DNA of 64,000 bases, taken from contig CAYWXV010000017.1 in NCBI GenBank assembly GCA_964462535.1, forward strand, positions 1-64,000, read 5' to 3'. The position numbers and the translations under genes were made by a program. Below, piece by piece: positions 26,253 through 34,739 of this stretch (the stretch's first letter is position 1; each line of letters starts with the position of its first letter). The stretch is from CAYWXV01 sp964462535 (GTDB lineage Bacteria > Bacteroidota > Ignavibacteria > OLB7). The notes beneath the pieces are model-generated. The model made no database searches, was not told the origin of the DNA, and saw only the letters and a program-made list of their open reading frames with translations.

Positions 26253-27490
26253 GGATTGGAGCGATCGCGAACGATCCAGACATCGGAATGCCCAAGCTTG
26301 TCCGCCTCCCCCTTGGCCTCGTTACTGGAATCATACCGACCGTAGCGGACACGAAACATGTCGACCCCGTCTTTCTTCAAGGTCTCGACACGAACATTTC
26401 GAACCCCTCTGTCACGCAGGCGCTCGGCAATTCCCTCAGCCTCGCGTCGATCGGTTGTCGATCGGACCTGAACGCTGTACCGCGCAGTGGATCCACCCCC
26501 CGATGTTGCCCCCTCGTCTCGAGTGGTGGCAGATGGTGTGGTAGCCGCACGGACCGTTGGTTCGTCCTGCGCCTCATCCTGACCAGCGCGCTGTGCCTCA
26601 CGTGCAGGCGCGGTGGTCGTTTGTTGACGAGTGGAGTGCTGACTCGATTGTTGTGACGCCTCCTCGACTCGCGACTGATGGCGTGCTTCAGTAGTAACGT
26701 TCTCGCTCGCAGCACCATCTCTTCGTCGATTCGCCTGCTCGGCCTCTACTTCGTCGGGAGCCGACTCGCGCTCGATCACAACGGCCTCGACCGGTTGTGT
26801 CTGGCCGTTCAGCTGATCCATGGGAGGAGTTGACTGCTCGGTTGGCGTGAGTGCTGGAGGCGTTTCGGTTACGAGGGCCGGATTGGCCTCTATGGGTTCC
26901 GATTCGGATCCAGAGAAGAGTGCGGCAATATCGCTTCCAACACCGGCCCATACTGCAACACCGATCAGCAGTCCGAGTCCGATTGCTGTGAACGCGATGA
27001 AGCCAGATCCCCTCCGACGACGTGGCGCGTACGTCTCTGTGCGGGGTGCTGCATTGGCTGTTCGCATAGAGAGGGGTTCCACGACCGTACGGGGAGTCTG
27101 CCGTGGTACGGCGGTCGGTGTATCGTCATGCGCGATCGGCGTCGGGACGGGTGTGTCGGCAGATCCGGATGAGGCGCTCCCAGACGTCTCTTGAACAATG
27201 CGCTCCGCCGTTGGCGGTGCAATGCGTGTTGCCGATGACTCCGGTGCGGCCGTCACTGCGGGAAGCGTCGACGGCGGTGTATCGGCCACCGCGCCAAATC
27301 GGAGACGTGTCTCCCTCCGGTCCTCCGCCGGCACGTCGCTCTCCTGCGGGAACGGCGGACTGGACGCCGCCCTCATTGTGGAATCGCCACCCCCCATCAC
27401 GGCACGCAAGCGTGTCGCGTCTCGCACCATTGCGGATGTTGGCTTCTGTTCCGACCGGTGTTCGTTGTCTTCCATTGGATTGTGGCTCAT
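26249..27490 (-). CDS. SPOR-domain single-pass membrane protein
   Basis: A 413-residue protein. A disordered cytoplasmic N-terminal half rich in Pro, Thr, Ser and Arg precedes one TM helix (about 163-185, FIAFTAIGLGLLIGVAVWAGV) with a basic RRRRG in front. A long disordered periplasmic linker rich in Gln, Glu and Thr follows. A C-terminal SPOR domain spans about 338-405 (ARYSVQVRSTTDRREAEGIAERL...MFRVRYGRY). SPOR domains bind peptidoglycan glycan strands lacking stem peptides, usually at division sites. It lies between an outer-membrane barrel gene and sbcD, which suggests an envelope/division link; no specific named homologue is claimed. Confidence 0.86.
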   Translation of the reverse strand: MSHNPMEDNEHRSEQKPTSAMVRDATRLRAVMGGGDSTMRAASSPPFPQESDVPAEDRRETRLRFGAVADTPPSTLPAVTAAPESSATRIAPPTAERIVQETSGSASSGSADTPVPTPIAHDDTPTAVPRQTPRTVVEPLSMRTANAAPRTETYAPRRRRGSGFIAFTAIGLGLLIGVAVWAGVGSDIAALFSGSESEPIEANPALVTETPPALTPTEQSTPPMDQLNGQTQPVEAVVIERESAPDEVEAEQANRRRDGAASENVTTEARHQSRVEEASQQSSQHSTRQQTTTAPAREAQRAGQDEAQDEPTVRAATTPSATTRDEGATSGGGSTARYSVQVRSTTDRREAEGIAERLRDRGVRNVRVETLKKDGVDMFRVRYGRYDSSNEAKGEADKLGHSDVWIVRDRSNP

Positions 27491-27509
27491 CAGATAAGCG
27501 GAGAGAACA

Positions 27510-29219
27510 TCAGTAGCGTAAAGCGAGACCGATGGCAGCGTAGAAACGTCGCTCCTGATACCCCGTCCAGAGTTCGTATTCAGTGTCGAGCAGGTTGGTG
27601 AGTGCCCCCGTCAGTTCCAGAAGGGAGTTCAGACGGTAACGTCCTTCGAGCGACAGGAGGAGAACCTGATCCATTGTCCCACCAGCGCCGTCGATTCGAT
27701 CGCCCAGGAATCGTGCACCCAGAATGATCGTCAACGGTGACGGTGCGATCTGAGCAGAGTGTATCGCCTCGACGAACCAACGGGGGGTGTAGGGGAGTCT
27801 CCCGCCGGTGCTCTCCAGCGTTGCGTCCGCAAAACGGACTGCGAGAGTGGATAGGTTGTTTGCATCGAAGCGGACCATGGCTTCGCCGACAATCTGGTCG
27901 AGGGTTGTCGGCTGATAGAGTGGGATGAAGCGTCCGGTCGTCGGTGTTGTATAGCCCAGATAGTCTGCAAACGGAGAGTGGGACGCTGCGACATGGAAGT
28001 TGACCGCATCGGAGGGATCGAGCCGGACCTCACCACGATATCCGATCATCTGATCTTCGTGACGTGCATTCGGTGTCGCCATAACAATCGCCCACGGATT
28101 CGCCGTCAGGACCTGATCGCCCCGCCACTGCTGCACGCCACCAGTGATATCGGCGGAGATAGAGAATCCATCGGATGGTGTAATGGCTATCCTCCCTGTT
28201 GGAACCAGACGCGTAACTGTCGACCCGTCGTCATTCTCGCCGGTCGACACAGCGCCGCCGGCCGATAGCGTAACCACGCTTCGACGGTAGGTGACCCCAC
28301 CAGCGAAACGCATGAACGGCATCGATTCTCCATTCAGAGATGCGAGGCTGACGATTGCATCACCGCCGATAATCAACCCCATCCATGGCGTTCCAAACGA
28401 CGCAGATCCTTCCAACGCATTCTCTCGAAGCGAACCGGCATCATCGTCGTCAAGCGTAAGACCCCGATAGCGTGCCTGCACCGTGAATTCGTCACTCAGG
28501 TAGGTGTTCGATCCGTTCATCGAAACGCTCCATGTCTCGACCGATCGATCGGGATGGGAGAGGAGTGCGTAGAGGGCGTTGGACCTGTTTGCGTACGAGA
28601 CCTGAGCACCCATGTACCCACCACTGAAGATCCACGCGTTGTCGTTGATGACGTACCCGCCAGATGCATCGATCGAGAGATTGGACCGGGTTGCGTTGTC
28701 GGCCGATCCATTTGACCGTTCGAGTGCAAGTCCGACGGTGTAGTCATAGGGCCACGACCGACCTGTCACTCCGGCGCGAAGTGCAGCGGTCGTGAACAGT
28801 CCGACGTTTCCTTCAGCATAGACGGGCCGTGGATTGACGATGTGGTCCGCGACTGATGCGTAGGGCCTTGGGGGTATTCTGGACGCCTCGCGGTTGTAGC
28901 GCGCGATCAACGAGACCTGCCGCTGGGTGAGAAGCGTGTCGGGTTGAAAGGCCATCCGCTTCACGACCCCTGTTGGCGCCGACAAATCCTGCAGCACCGC
29001 CGAAGCCAGATCGGCGAAGGGCTCATCGTCGACGGGGGGGGTGGGAGTGACACTCTTCGCTGGGTCGGGTCGTCGCGGGGCCTCCCGCCGGGATCCCTCC
29101 TTTCTTCGACGCTGGGCGTACGCCTCCTGGCTTGTACTCAGCAGAAGCGGAAGGACAAGAAGGAGAAGGAGAATCGTCGAAACGAATCTCTCGGTGTTGG
29201 TATTCGGACGGAAGCTCAT
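27510..29219 (-). CDS. Predicted outer-membrane beta-barrel protein
   Basis: A 569-residue exported protein with a long signal peptide (hydrophobic core STILLLLLVLPLLL, cleavage near AYAQ). After a basic and Pro-rich segment (about 40-75) the sequence alternates short amphipathic strands with turns (e.g. DYTVGLALERSNG, WSVSMNGSNTYLS, YQERRFYAAIGLALRY). It ends in an aromatic-containing strand (LALRY), as barrels inserted by BamA usually do. It resembles TonB-receptor-type barrels without a plug or TonB box. Its stop is 19 bases before the SPOR gene start, and the TPR gene ends five bases before its own start, so the three are one unit. The ligand is unknown. Confidence 0.78.
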   Translation of the reverse strand: MSFRPNTNTERFVSTILLLLLVLPLLLSTSQEAYAQRRRKEGSRREAPRRPDPAKSVTPTPPVDDEPFADLASAVLQDLSAPTGVVKRMAFQPDTLLTQRQVSLIARYNREASRIPPRPYASVADHIVNPRPVYAEGNVGLFTTAALRAGVTGRSWPYDYTVGLALERSNGSADNATRSNLSIDASGGYVINDNAWIFSGGYMGAQVSYANRSNALYALLSHPDRSVETWSVSMNGSNTYLSDEFTVQARYRGLTLDDDDAGSLRENALEGSASFGTPWMGLIIGGDAIVSLASLNGESMPFMRFAGGVTYRRSVVTLSAGGAVSTGENDDGSTVTRLVPTGRIAITPSDGFSISADITGGVQQWRGDQVLTANPWAIVMATPNARHEDQMIGYRGEVRLDPSDAVNFHVAASHSPFADYLGYTTPTTGRFIPLYQPTTLDQIVGEAMVRFDANNLSTLAVRFADATLESTGGRLPYTPRWFVEAIHSAQIAPSPLTIILGARFLGDRIDGAGGTMDQVLLLSLEGRYRLNSLLELTGALTNLLDTEYELWTGYQERRFYAAIGLALRY

Positions 29220-29224
29220 CCGAT

Positions 29225-32200
29225 TCAGTTATGATCGGCGCTTGGGGTTTGCGCCTCCTGTTCACAACGTTCGCGGGAAAGGGCGGTTGTCAGTGCGTCC
29301 GCTCTCCGAGTATCACCAGCCTGGCGGTAGATATTGGAGAGCATTGTCATGGCGCTCCGTCGAACGGTAGTGGACCAGACGGGATGCGACATGAGTTCTT
29401 CCAGCCGAGTACGGGCTCCGGCGATGTCGCCTTCGAGTACATGAAGGCGAGCATCCAGGAGCGCTCGGTCATCGGATGAGGTGGCTCGCTCCGCGTCGAT
29501 CGCCATCAGGGCCTCCCGTGCCTGGGACGGACGCCGCAGGTCGAGCAGGAGATCGACGCGGAGGAGCTGAACCTCCGGGGGTAATGGAGCGGGGTTGACC
29601 GTACTGTCTTCGGGTCTACGCTCCAGTATGCGAAGCCCCACCTCGGGGAGTCCGGCGTCACGGGCCAGCGACGCTGCGGCGAATCGCCGTTCGATGGGGA
29701 GATCACGCTGACCGAGGGAATCCGCAAGCGACCGCGCGCGTGCGGTGTCTCCAAGGTCGAGCAACAGACGACCGGCCATGATGGTTGCGGGGACGGGCAG
29801 TCCCCCCGTGGACCTTTGGTCGATCGCGGAAGCGGCCATCTCCCCTGCGCGGGATCGGTCGCTTGAAATCAATGGGCGAATGGCTACCAGATCTGCGGCC
29901 AGTTCGTACCCGACATTTCCCGTACGCGCCGCGGCTTGCCGATAGAAGTACTCTGCGTCTTCCGCTGCGCCCAGCAGATCGCACAACTCGGCGCGCGCTG
30001 CCGGATCGCGCGGATCGGAAACCGGTTCGGCACCACTTGATGTCGTTCGGAGTTCATCCAGCAGAGCAGATCCCAACCGACGTCCATCGCTGGTTGCGGC
30101 ACTATCTGCGAGATAGGCTGCTACAACCCCGGCTCGTTTGCCATCCCCTTGTCGCGCATAGAGGCGCGCCAGATGCTCTAATGATCGAATTCTGACGTCG
30201 GGACGTCCCCTATCTTCCGCCCCCCTGATAAATGCCGAAATCGCCGCCGCCGTTGCGCTCCCTTCCTCCGCCGCAATCCCCTCGAGATATGCGGCATCCG
30301 CAATGAGTTGGGATCCAAGGTGACACGCTTGAAAGCGGGTTGCCGCAAGAAACGTGTCGAATCGAGCACCCGCGCGTCGAAGTGCGACGATCCGTTGATA
30401 GTCCGCATAGAGCCGTTGATCGCCAGCAGCTCCCACCTGCGTTGCCTGCACGTAGGTTTCGGCCGCTTCTGCAAATCGTCCAAGGGCGTAGAGGCAGTCG
30501 GCCCGTCGCAGGACTGCCTCGATCGTTCGGTCGGTTCGAGGATAGGCCTTCACCATCCGGGCAAAGGCAAACTCCGCGCGATCGTAGTGTTTCTGTCGCA
30601 GGTTCGCCCAGCCAATAGTGTAAAGGGCTGGCTCGGCGTACGATGAGCTTGGGGAGTCTTTCAGCAGGCGCTCGAGCGCTTCGATTGAGGCTGGATAGAG
30701 ACGCGATTCGAAGTAGGCCTCGCCAAGCCAGTAGGCAATCCCCTCCCCTTCGTGTCCCGACCATTGGTCTTCGAGTCCCAGAAGGAGTGGGATGGCATCG
30801 GAGGCACGACCAGATCGAACCAGAGCTATTGCCAGGAGATACTGACGCACGCGATCATCGATACCGGAGCGATCGGGTTCTCGGCTGGCGGGAGTGGCTT
30901 TCTCCAGATGCGCGCCTGCATCTGCGAATCGTCCCTCTTGCAGGAGAATCGCCCCCATAAGGATATGGGCTCGACGGGCCAGAATCGATGATGATCCTTC
31001 GGACAGACTGTTCTGGAGCCGAATCCGTGCGGTATCGTTTTCGCCTCGTCTGTATCGAATGAGCGCAAGGTCGAACAGAGCCTCTTCACACCGGAGATGA
31101 CCCGGCGTCTCAGCGATGTGTCGGAGGCGTTCCTCGGCCTCCGTCTCATTCCCGGTAGCGGCTATCGCGACGGCAACATTGTATGATGCCTGTTCCCCCG
31201 TCTGGTCGGTGGCATCCGCCTCGGCAAGGCGGCTGTTAATCGCGAAGGCCGAGTCCGCCTGCCCAGCCGCCGCGTAGGTATCTGCCAGTCCAAGCATACC
31301 CCGTCGACGGAAGGGCGTGATTTCAGTCGATGCCAGTGCGATGAACGCCTCTTCCGCATCGACATAGCGACCGCGATTCAGTTCGAATTCGCCACGCAGG
31401 AGCTGATAGGCAAAGTATCCGGAGTCGGGCCTGACCTCCTGGCCCCCTCCTGCCTCAGCTCGCAGTGATTCCAGCTGTCTCACGGCGGCCGTGCTGTCGT
31501 CAGTTGCAATCGCGCACTGGGTTGCGCGCAGTCGAATAGAGAACTCGTCCCAGTGGTCCGGTGCAATCCGGAGCGTCTCCAGATAGTGCTCCAGGGCTGA
31601 TGACGGGTTTCCCTCTTCCTCTTCTATCAATCCCAGGAGGTAGTGAGCGTCAGCCAGATGCGGATGATCCGGGAATCCCCGAACGAAATCGCGCAACAGG
31701 CTGGCGATCCTTCCCAGGGGTTGAGACCTGTCGGCCAGGTGGCTGGCCGAAATCCAGTAGAGCGCCTCCCCTTCCATTCGCCTCCCCATGCGGGCAGGTC
31801 TTGACTCGACCTCGAGAATCGCCTCGGTCATGTAGATCCGAGCCCTTTCGTAGTTCCCTCGCTGGAATTCCGCAATGCCCTCTCCTATGAGGGGAACACC
31901 CGGATGAACTCCGTTGGCTGGCGCATTGGCAAAGAGTGCGCGATAATCAGCGAGGGCCGGTGCGTAGCGCCGGTACGTCAGGCGGGATTTGCCCCACTCT
32001 GCCAGCAAGAGGCTGTTCCACGGCGTCAGGGGCGTCGATACCGCAGGAAGAGTGGGTGTTCGCGGGACGGGATCTACGGGAGGAAGGACATCGGGTCCAT
32101 TCCTCACGATTCGGTGCCAGCTGTAGTCCGTCAGTGCGCTTTGACCGGCGCCCGGGCTCGATACAGCTATCACCCCAAGTACAACGATTGAGACGACGGC

Positions 32201-32248
32201 CAGCCGGCGGGAAACCGGGGAGGTCGTGGTCGCCCGGCCGGCTGGCAT
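29225..32248 (-). CDS. Exported tetratricopeptide-repeat protein
   Basis: A protein of about 1000 residues with an N-terminal signal or anchor (RRLAVVSIVVLGVIAVSS). It then consists almost wholly of TPR-like helical pairs, e.g. HLADAHYLLGLIEEEEGNPS, ALYTIGWANLRQKHYDRAEF and RRADCLYALGRFAEAAETY. The repeats suggest a large periplasmic protein-binding solenoid. The ATG at 32248 is used; a GTG at 32275 would add nine residues. An AT-rich stretch (32281-32340) upstream probably holds the operon promoter. It is the first gene of the row TPR-barrel-SPOR-sbcD-sbcC-HAD. Confidence 0.85.
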   Translation of the reverse strand: MPAGRATTTSPVSRRLAVVSIVVLGVIAVSSPGAGQSALTDYSWHRIVRNGPDVLPPVDPVPRTPTLPAVSTPLTPWNSLLLAEWGKSRLTYRRYAPALADYRALFANAPANGVHPGVPLIGEGIAEFQRGNYERARIYMTEAILEVESRPARMGRRMEGEALYWISASHLADRSQPLGRIASLLRDFVRGFPDHPHLADAHYLLGLIEEEEGNPSSALEHYLETLRIAPDHWDEFSIRLRATQCAIATDDSTAAVRQLESLRAEAGGGQEVRPDSGYFAYQLLRGEFELNRGRYVDAEEAFIALASTEITPFRRRGMLGLADTYAAAGQADSAFAINSRLAEADATDQTGEQASYNVAVAIAATGNETEAEERLRHIAETPGHLRCEEALFDLALIRYRRGENDTARIRLQNSLSEGSSSILARRAHILMGAILLQEGRFADAGAHLEKATPASREPDRSGIDDRVRQYLLAIALVRSGRASDAIPLLLGLEDQWSGHEGEGIAYWLGEAYFESRLYPASIEALERLLKDSPSSSYAEPALYTIGWANLRQKHYDRAEFAFARMVKAYPRTDRTIEAVLRRADCLYALGRFAEAAETYVQATQVGAAGDQRLYADYQRIVALRRAGARFDTFLAATRFQACHLGSQLIADAAYLEGIAAEEGSATAAAISAFIRGAEDRGRPDVRIRSLEHLARLYARQGDGKRAGVVAAYLADSAATSDGRRLGSALLDELRTTSSGAEPVSDPRDPAARAELCDLLGAAEDAEYFYRQAAARTGNVGYELAADLVAIRPLISSDRSRAGEMAASAIDQRSTGGLPVPATIMAGRLLLDLGDTARARSLADSLGQRDLPIERRFAAASLARDAGLPEVGLRILERRPEDSTVNPAPLPPEVQLLRVDLLLDLRRPSQAREALMAIDAERATSSDDRALLDARLHVLEGDIAGARTRLEELMSHPVWSTTVRRSAMTMLSNIYRQAGDTRRADALTTALSRERCEQEAQTPSADHN

Positions 32249-32344
32249 CGTCGGTATGTTGACCCAACGTCGCACTCCGCTAATTTATAGTTTATTCTGA
32301 AACAAACGATTAGATAAAGAAGAACTTTAACCAAAACGGCAAAA

Positions 32345-32379
32345 AAAATGACCCAACCGAGGTACGGCCGGGTCATTTT
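32345..32379 (-). terminator. Intrinsic terminator of the FN3-like gene
   Basis: AAAATGACCC pairs with GGGTCATTTT with extra CCG/CGG pairs inside. On the minus strand it is followed by a run of T (complement of the A-run at 32341-32348). It ends 34 bases beyond the leftward gene's stop codon. This is the clearest classical intrinsic terminator in the window. Confidence 0.9.
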
Positions 32380-32412
32380 CTACAATTTTTGACCGGAAAC
32401 CGACGTTTCTTG

Positions 32413-32835
32413 CTACCTAAAGAGTTCCTTGATCATTCCCCAGGACTTTCGCACGCTGGAAACATCGTGACTAATGGTCAGAATCTGCGAATAGGTGCTT
32501 CCGTTTCGGGTCGTTGCCCGAATCCGATACGTGTATTGCTTCGCCTCGGATGGCTTGTTGAAGGCGCTGTTGTCGACATATGTATATCGACTACCGGAGC
32601 CTTTGAGGTCAACCGTCCCAATTCGAACATAAATTGGGGTCTCAGCATCCCTGCGTTGGACCTCATATGATGTGAGCCCGTCTTCGCGAACGGAGGTCCA
32701 CTGTACGACAATTGCGTCACCAGAGGCGCGGATGCTCAACGCTGAGAAGTAGTCGGAAGCGGTTTGAGCCTGCAGCAGGGTCGCTCCTGCGGAGAACAGG
32801 AGGAGGAGTGGAAGGATGTAGCGCATCGACTTCAT
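32413..32835 (-). CDS. Small exported fibronectin-III-like protein
   Basis: A protein of about 140 residues with a signal peptide (MRYILPLLLLFSAGATLLQAQ). It then has one FN3-like beta-sandwich (IVVQWTSVREDGLTSYEVQRR, then KQYTYRIRATTRNGS), and ends in a short basic helix (SVRKSWGMIKELFR). The start is placed at the ATG at 32835 to give a normal signal peptide; a frame extending to 32916 adds a basic segment not typical of export signals. It has its own strong terminator. Its role is unknown; the size suggests a carbohydrate- or protein-binding surface module. Confidence 0.78.
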   Translation of the reverse strand: MKSMRYILPLLLLFSAGATLLQAQTASDYFSALSIRASGDAIVVQWTSVREDGLTSYEVQRRDAETPIYVRIGTVDLKGSGSRYTYVDNSAFNKPSEAKQYTYRIRATTRNGSTYSQILTISHDVSSVRKSWGMIKELFR

Positions 32836-32950
32836 GATGACAATTCGTCGATTTAATCGAGGTTTCTTCACATAGATGCAGCCGTCTAACATACGCGGAA
32901 TTCTGGCTGACTTCAAGTGAAAAGATACTCTAGGCGGTCACACGAGATCG

Positions 32951-33718
32951 TCACGCGATGTCGAAGGTCAGGCCGTCATATGCTAAATGTATGCCGTCCG
33001 GCAAATCTTGTTCAACCTCGTCGTGCAGGATGTCGTGAGCGATATGGGTGAAGTAGGTCTCACGAGCGCCGATGGCGCGGGCGACCTCGACGGCCTGGTC
33101 GATGGTGAAGTGCGTTGGATGTGGCGTCGGACGCAGGGCGTCCAATATCAGCACGTCTACGCCACGGAGAGCGTCAATCGAATCCGGGGAGATGTAGTTG
33201 CAGTCGGTGCAGTAGGCCGCGGAACCGAACCGGTAGCCGTTGACACGCATATTCCCGTGTAAGAGCGGGATTGGTGTAAGGCGAACGCCAGCAACCTCGA
33301 ACGTCTCGTCTCCGACCAGATTGACCTGAACCGAGGGGGTGCTGCTCTGATTCGATTCGTCCCTTGCAAAGGCGTAGTTGAACACATGCTGCAAGTGTGT
33401 GAGCGTCTCCTGCATCACGAATAGTTCCACCGGTCTGCGGGAGGTGTAATTGAACGCCCGGAGATCGTCAAATCCAGCAATATGGTCGAAGTGGTGATGT
33501 GTGTACACCACGCCGTCCAACCGACCGACCCCCTGGCTTAAGCACTGCGCACGAAAGTCGCTCGACGTGTCAATGACTATGCTCGCCTGGTCCGTTGTTA
33601 TCCAGACGGACGGCCGTGTCCGGCGATCACGGGGATCCGATGACGTGCACGTGCGGCACGTGCAACCGATTGTCGGCACGCCGGACGATGTACCGCTCCC
33701 TAACACGGTTAATCGCAC
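32951..33718 (-). CDS. MBL-fold metal-dependent hydrolase, PhnP-like
   Basis: A 255-residue metallo-beta-lactamase-fold enzyme. It opens VLGSGTSSGVPTIGCTCRTC, typical of the PhnP/phosphodiesterase branch, whose Cys residues can bind a structural zinc. The metal motif is YTHHHFDHIAGFDDLR, with later ligands in LLHGN, LILDALRP and YFTHIAHD. The GTG start at 33718 is preceded by GAGGG at a suitable distance. PhnP-type members cleave phosphodiesters such as cyclic ribose phosphates; the substrate here is not known. It lies 58 bases after the RmlD-type reductase gene on the same strand. Confidence 0.9.
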   Translation of the reverse strand: MRLTVLGSGTSSGVPTIGCTCRTCTSSDPRDRRTRPSVWITTDQASIVIDTSSDFRAQCLSQGVGRLDGVVYTHHHFDHIAGFDDLRAFNYTSRRPVELFVMQETLTHLQHVFNYAFARDESNQSSTPSVQVNLVGDETFEVAGVRLTPIPLLHGNMRVNGYRFGSAAYCTDCNYISPDSIDALRGVDVLILDALRPTPHPTHFTIDQAVEVARAIGARETYFTHIAHDILHDEVEQDLPDGIHLAYDGLTFDIA

Positions 33719-33776
33719 GGAATCCCTCGTTTGTTCGAACCGTCATTGCTGGGGAGAGCGGCCCGGTTAGTGGTAT

Positions 33777-34682
33777 TCATATGCGTCCCCTTTCCAATCT
33801 TCCTCGCTGTGTCTCCAGAAACTGCAGACCCTGTTGCAGCGGAGTGCCTCGAATGCCGAGAATGGCTTGCGCACGGAGTGTCAGAAGACCCGACTGAAGT
33901 GGTCGCGCGGCCGGTCGATTCAGCTCGCTCGATTGGACTGGCTGAATGAGGGCTGGATCGGCACCGATCCAGTTGGCAATGATGTACGCAACATCCAACC
34001 GCGAAAGGATCTCGGTCCCGGCGAGGTTGCAAATGCCGGTGACATCGAGTTCCAGAATCCTCCGGATTCCTGCCGCAACGTCCTCGCAAAGCGTTGGGTT
34101 TCCAATCTCATCTTGTGCCACACGAACCGATCGCTCGTGCGACAGCTCTTCGGCGATCCATTCAACGAAAGACGTCTTCCCGGCACCAGACCCGTACAAC
34201 CACATCGTTCGGACAATTGTGACGTTCGAATCCAGACGGCGACACTCGTTCTCGGCCGCCAGTTTCGTCTTCCCGTAGTAGTTAATCGGATTCGGGAGTC
34301 CGGTCTCCGTGTACGGCCCTCGCTTGCCATCAAAGACGTTATCGGTTGATAGTTGAACCAAGCGAACATCGTGCTTCCGACAGGCATCCACGATGTGGGA
34401 CACGAGGTCCACGTTGTCGCGCCGGGCGCGCTCCCTATCCTGCTCGCATCCGTCGACATTCGTGTATGCTGCAGTATTTACGACGACATCGGGACGTGTT
34501 TCGGCGTCAGCAAACAGTGAGGTCCAGGAGGTTTTGTGCGAGCTATCGAACGAACGGACCGTTGAGCCAGCTCGGTACTGGGCACGTGTGACGGCCACGA
34601 TCGTCCAGTCAGTCTCCGTTGTGAGATGCTGGGTAAGCACAGAACCGAGCCCACCATCACCGCCGACGACGAGAACGCGCAT
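33777..34682 (-). CDS. RmlD-type NAD(P)-dependent sugar nucleotide reductase
   Basis: A 301-residue short-chain dehydrogenase of the dTDP-4-dehydrorhamnose reductase family. The nucleotide-binding start is VLVVGGDGGLGSVL, followed by VNTAAYTNVDGCEQD, LSTDNVFDGKRGPYTE and the catalytic YYGKTKLAAE (Tyr-x3-Lys). Rhamnose-pathway partners (rmlA, rmlB, rmlC) are not nearby, so it could equally be the related MAT2B-like or sugar-epimerase branch. A parS-like site (34701) lies just in front of its start codon. Confidence 0.85.
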   Translation of the reverse strand: MRVLVVGGDGGLGSVLTQHLTTETDWTIVAVTRAQYRAGSTVRSFDSSHKTSWTSLFADAETRPDVVVNTAAYTNVDGCEQDRERARRDNVDLVSHIVDACRKHDVRLVQLSTDNVFDGKRGPYTETGLPNPINYYGKTKLAAENECRRLDSNVTIVRTMWLYGSGAGKTSFVEWIAEELSHERSVRVAQDEIGNPTLCEDVAAGIRRILELDVTGICNLAGTEILSRLDVAYIIANWIGADPALIQPVQSSELNRPAARPLQSGLLTLRAQAILGIRGTPLQQGLQFLETQRGRLERGRI

Positions 34683-34700
34683 TACTCTTTGGACCTATGG

Positions 34701-34716
34701 TGTTTCACGTGGAACA
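34701..34716. promoter_or_regulatory. parS-like ParB-binding site 1
   Basis: TGTTTCACGTGGAACA matches the conserved bacterial parS palindrome TGTTTCACGTGAAACA at 15 of 16 positions. It lies between mnmG and the rmlD-like gene. A second site flanks the other side of mnmG. Confidence 0.82.
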
Positions 34717-34739
34717 CTCCGCCACCCCATTGATGAAGT

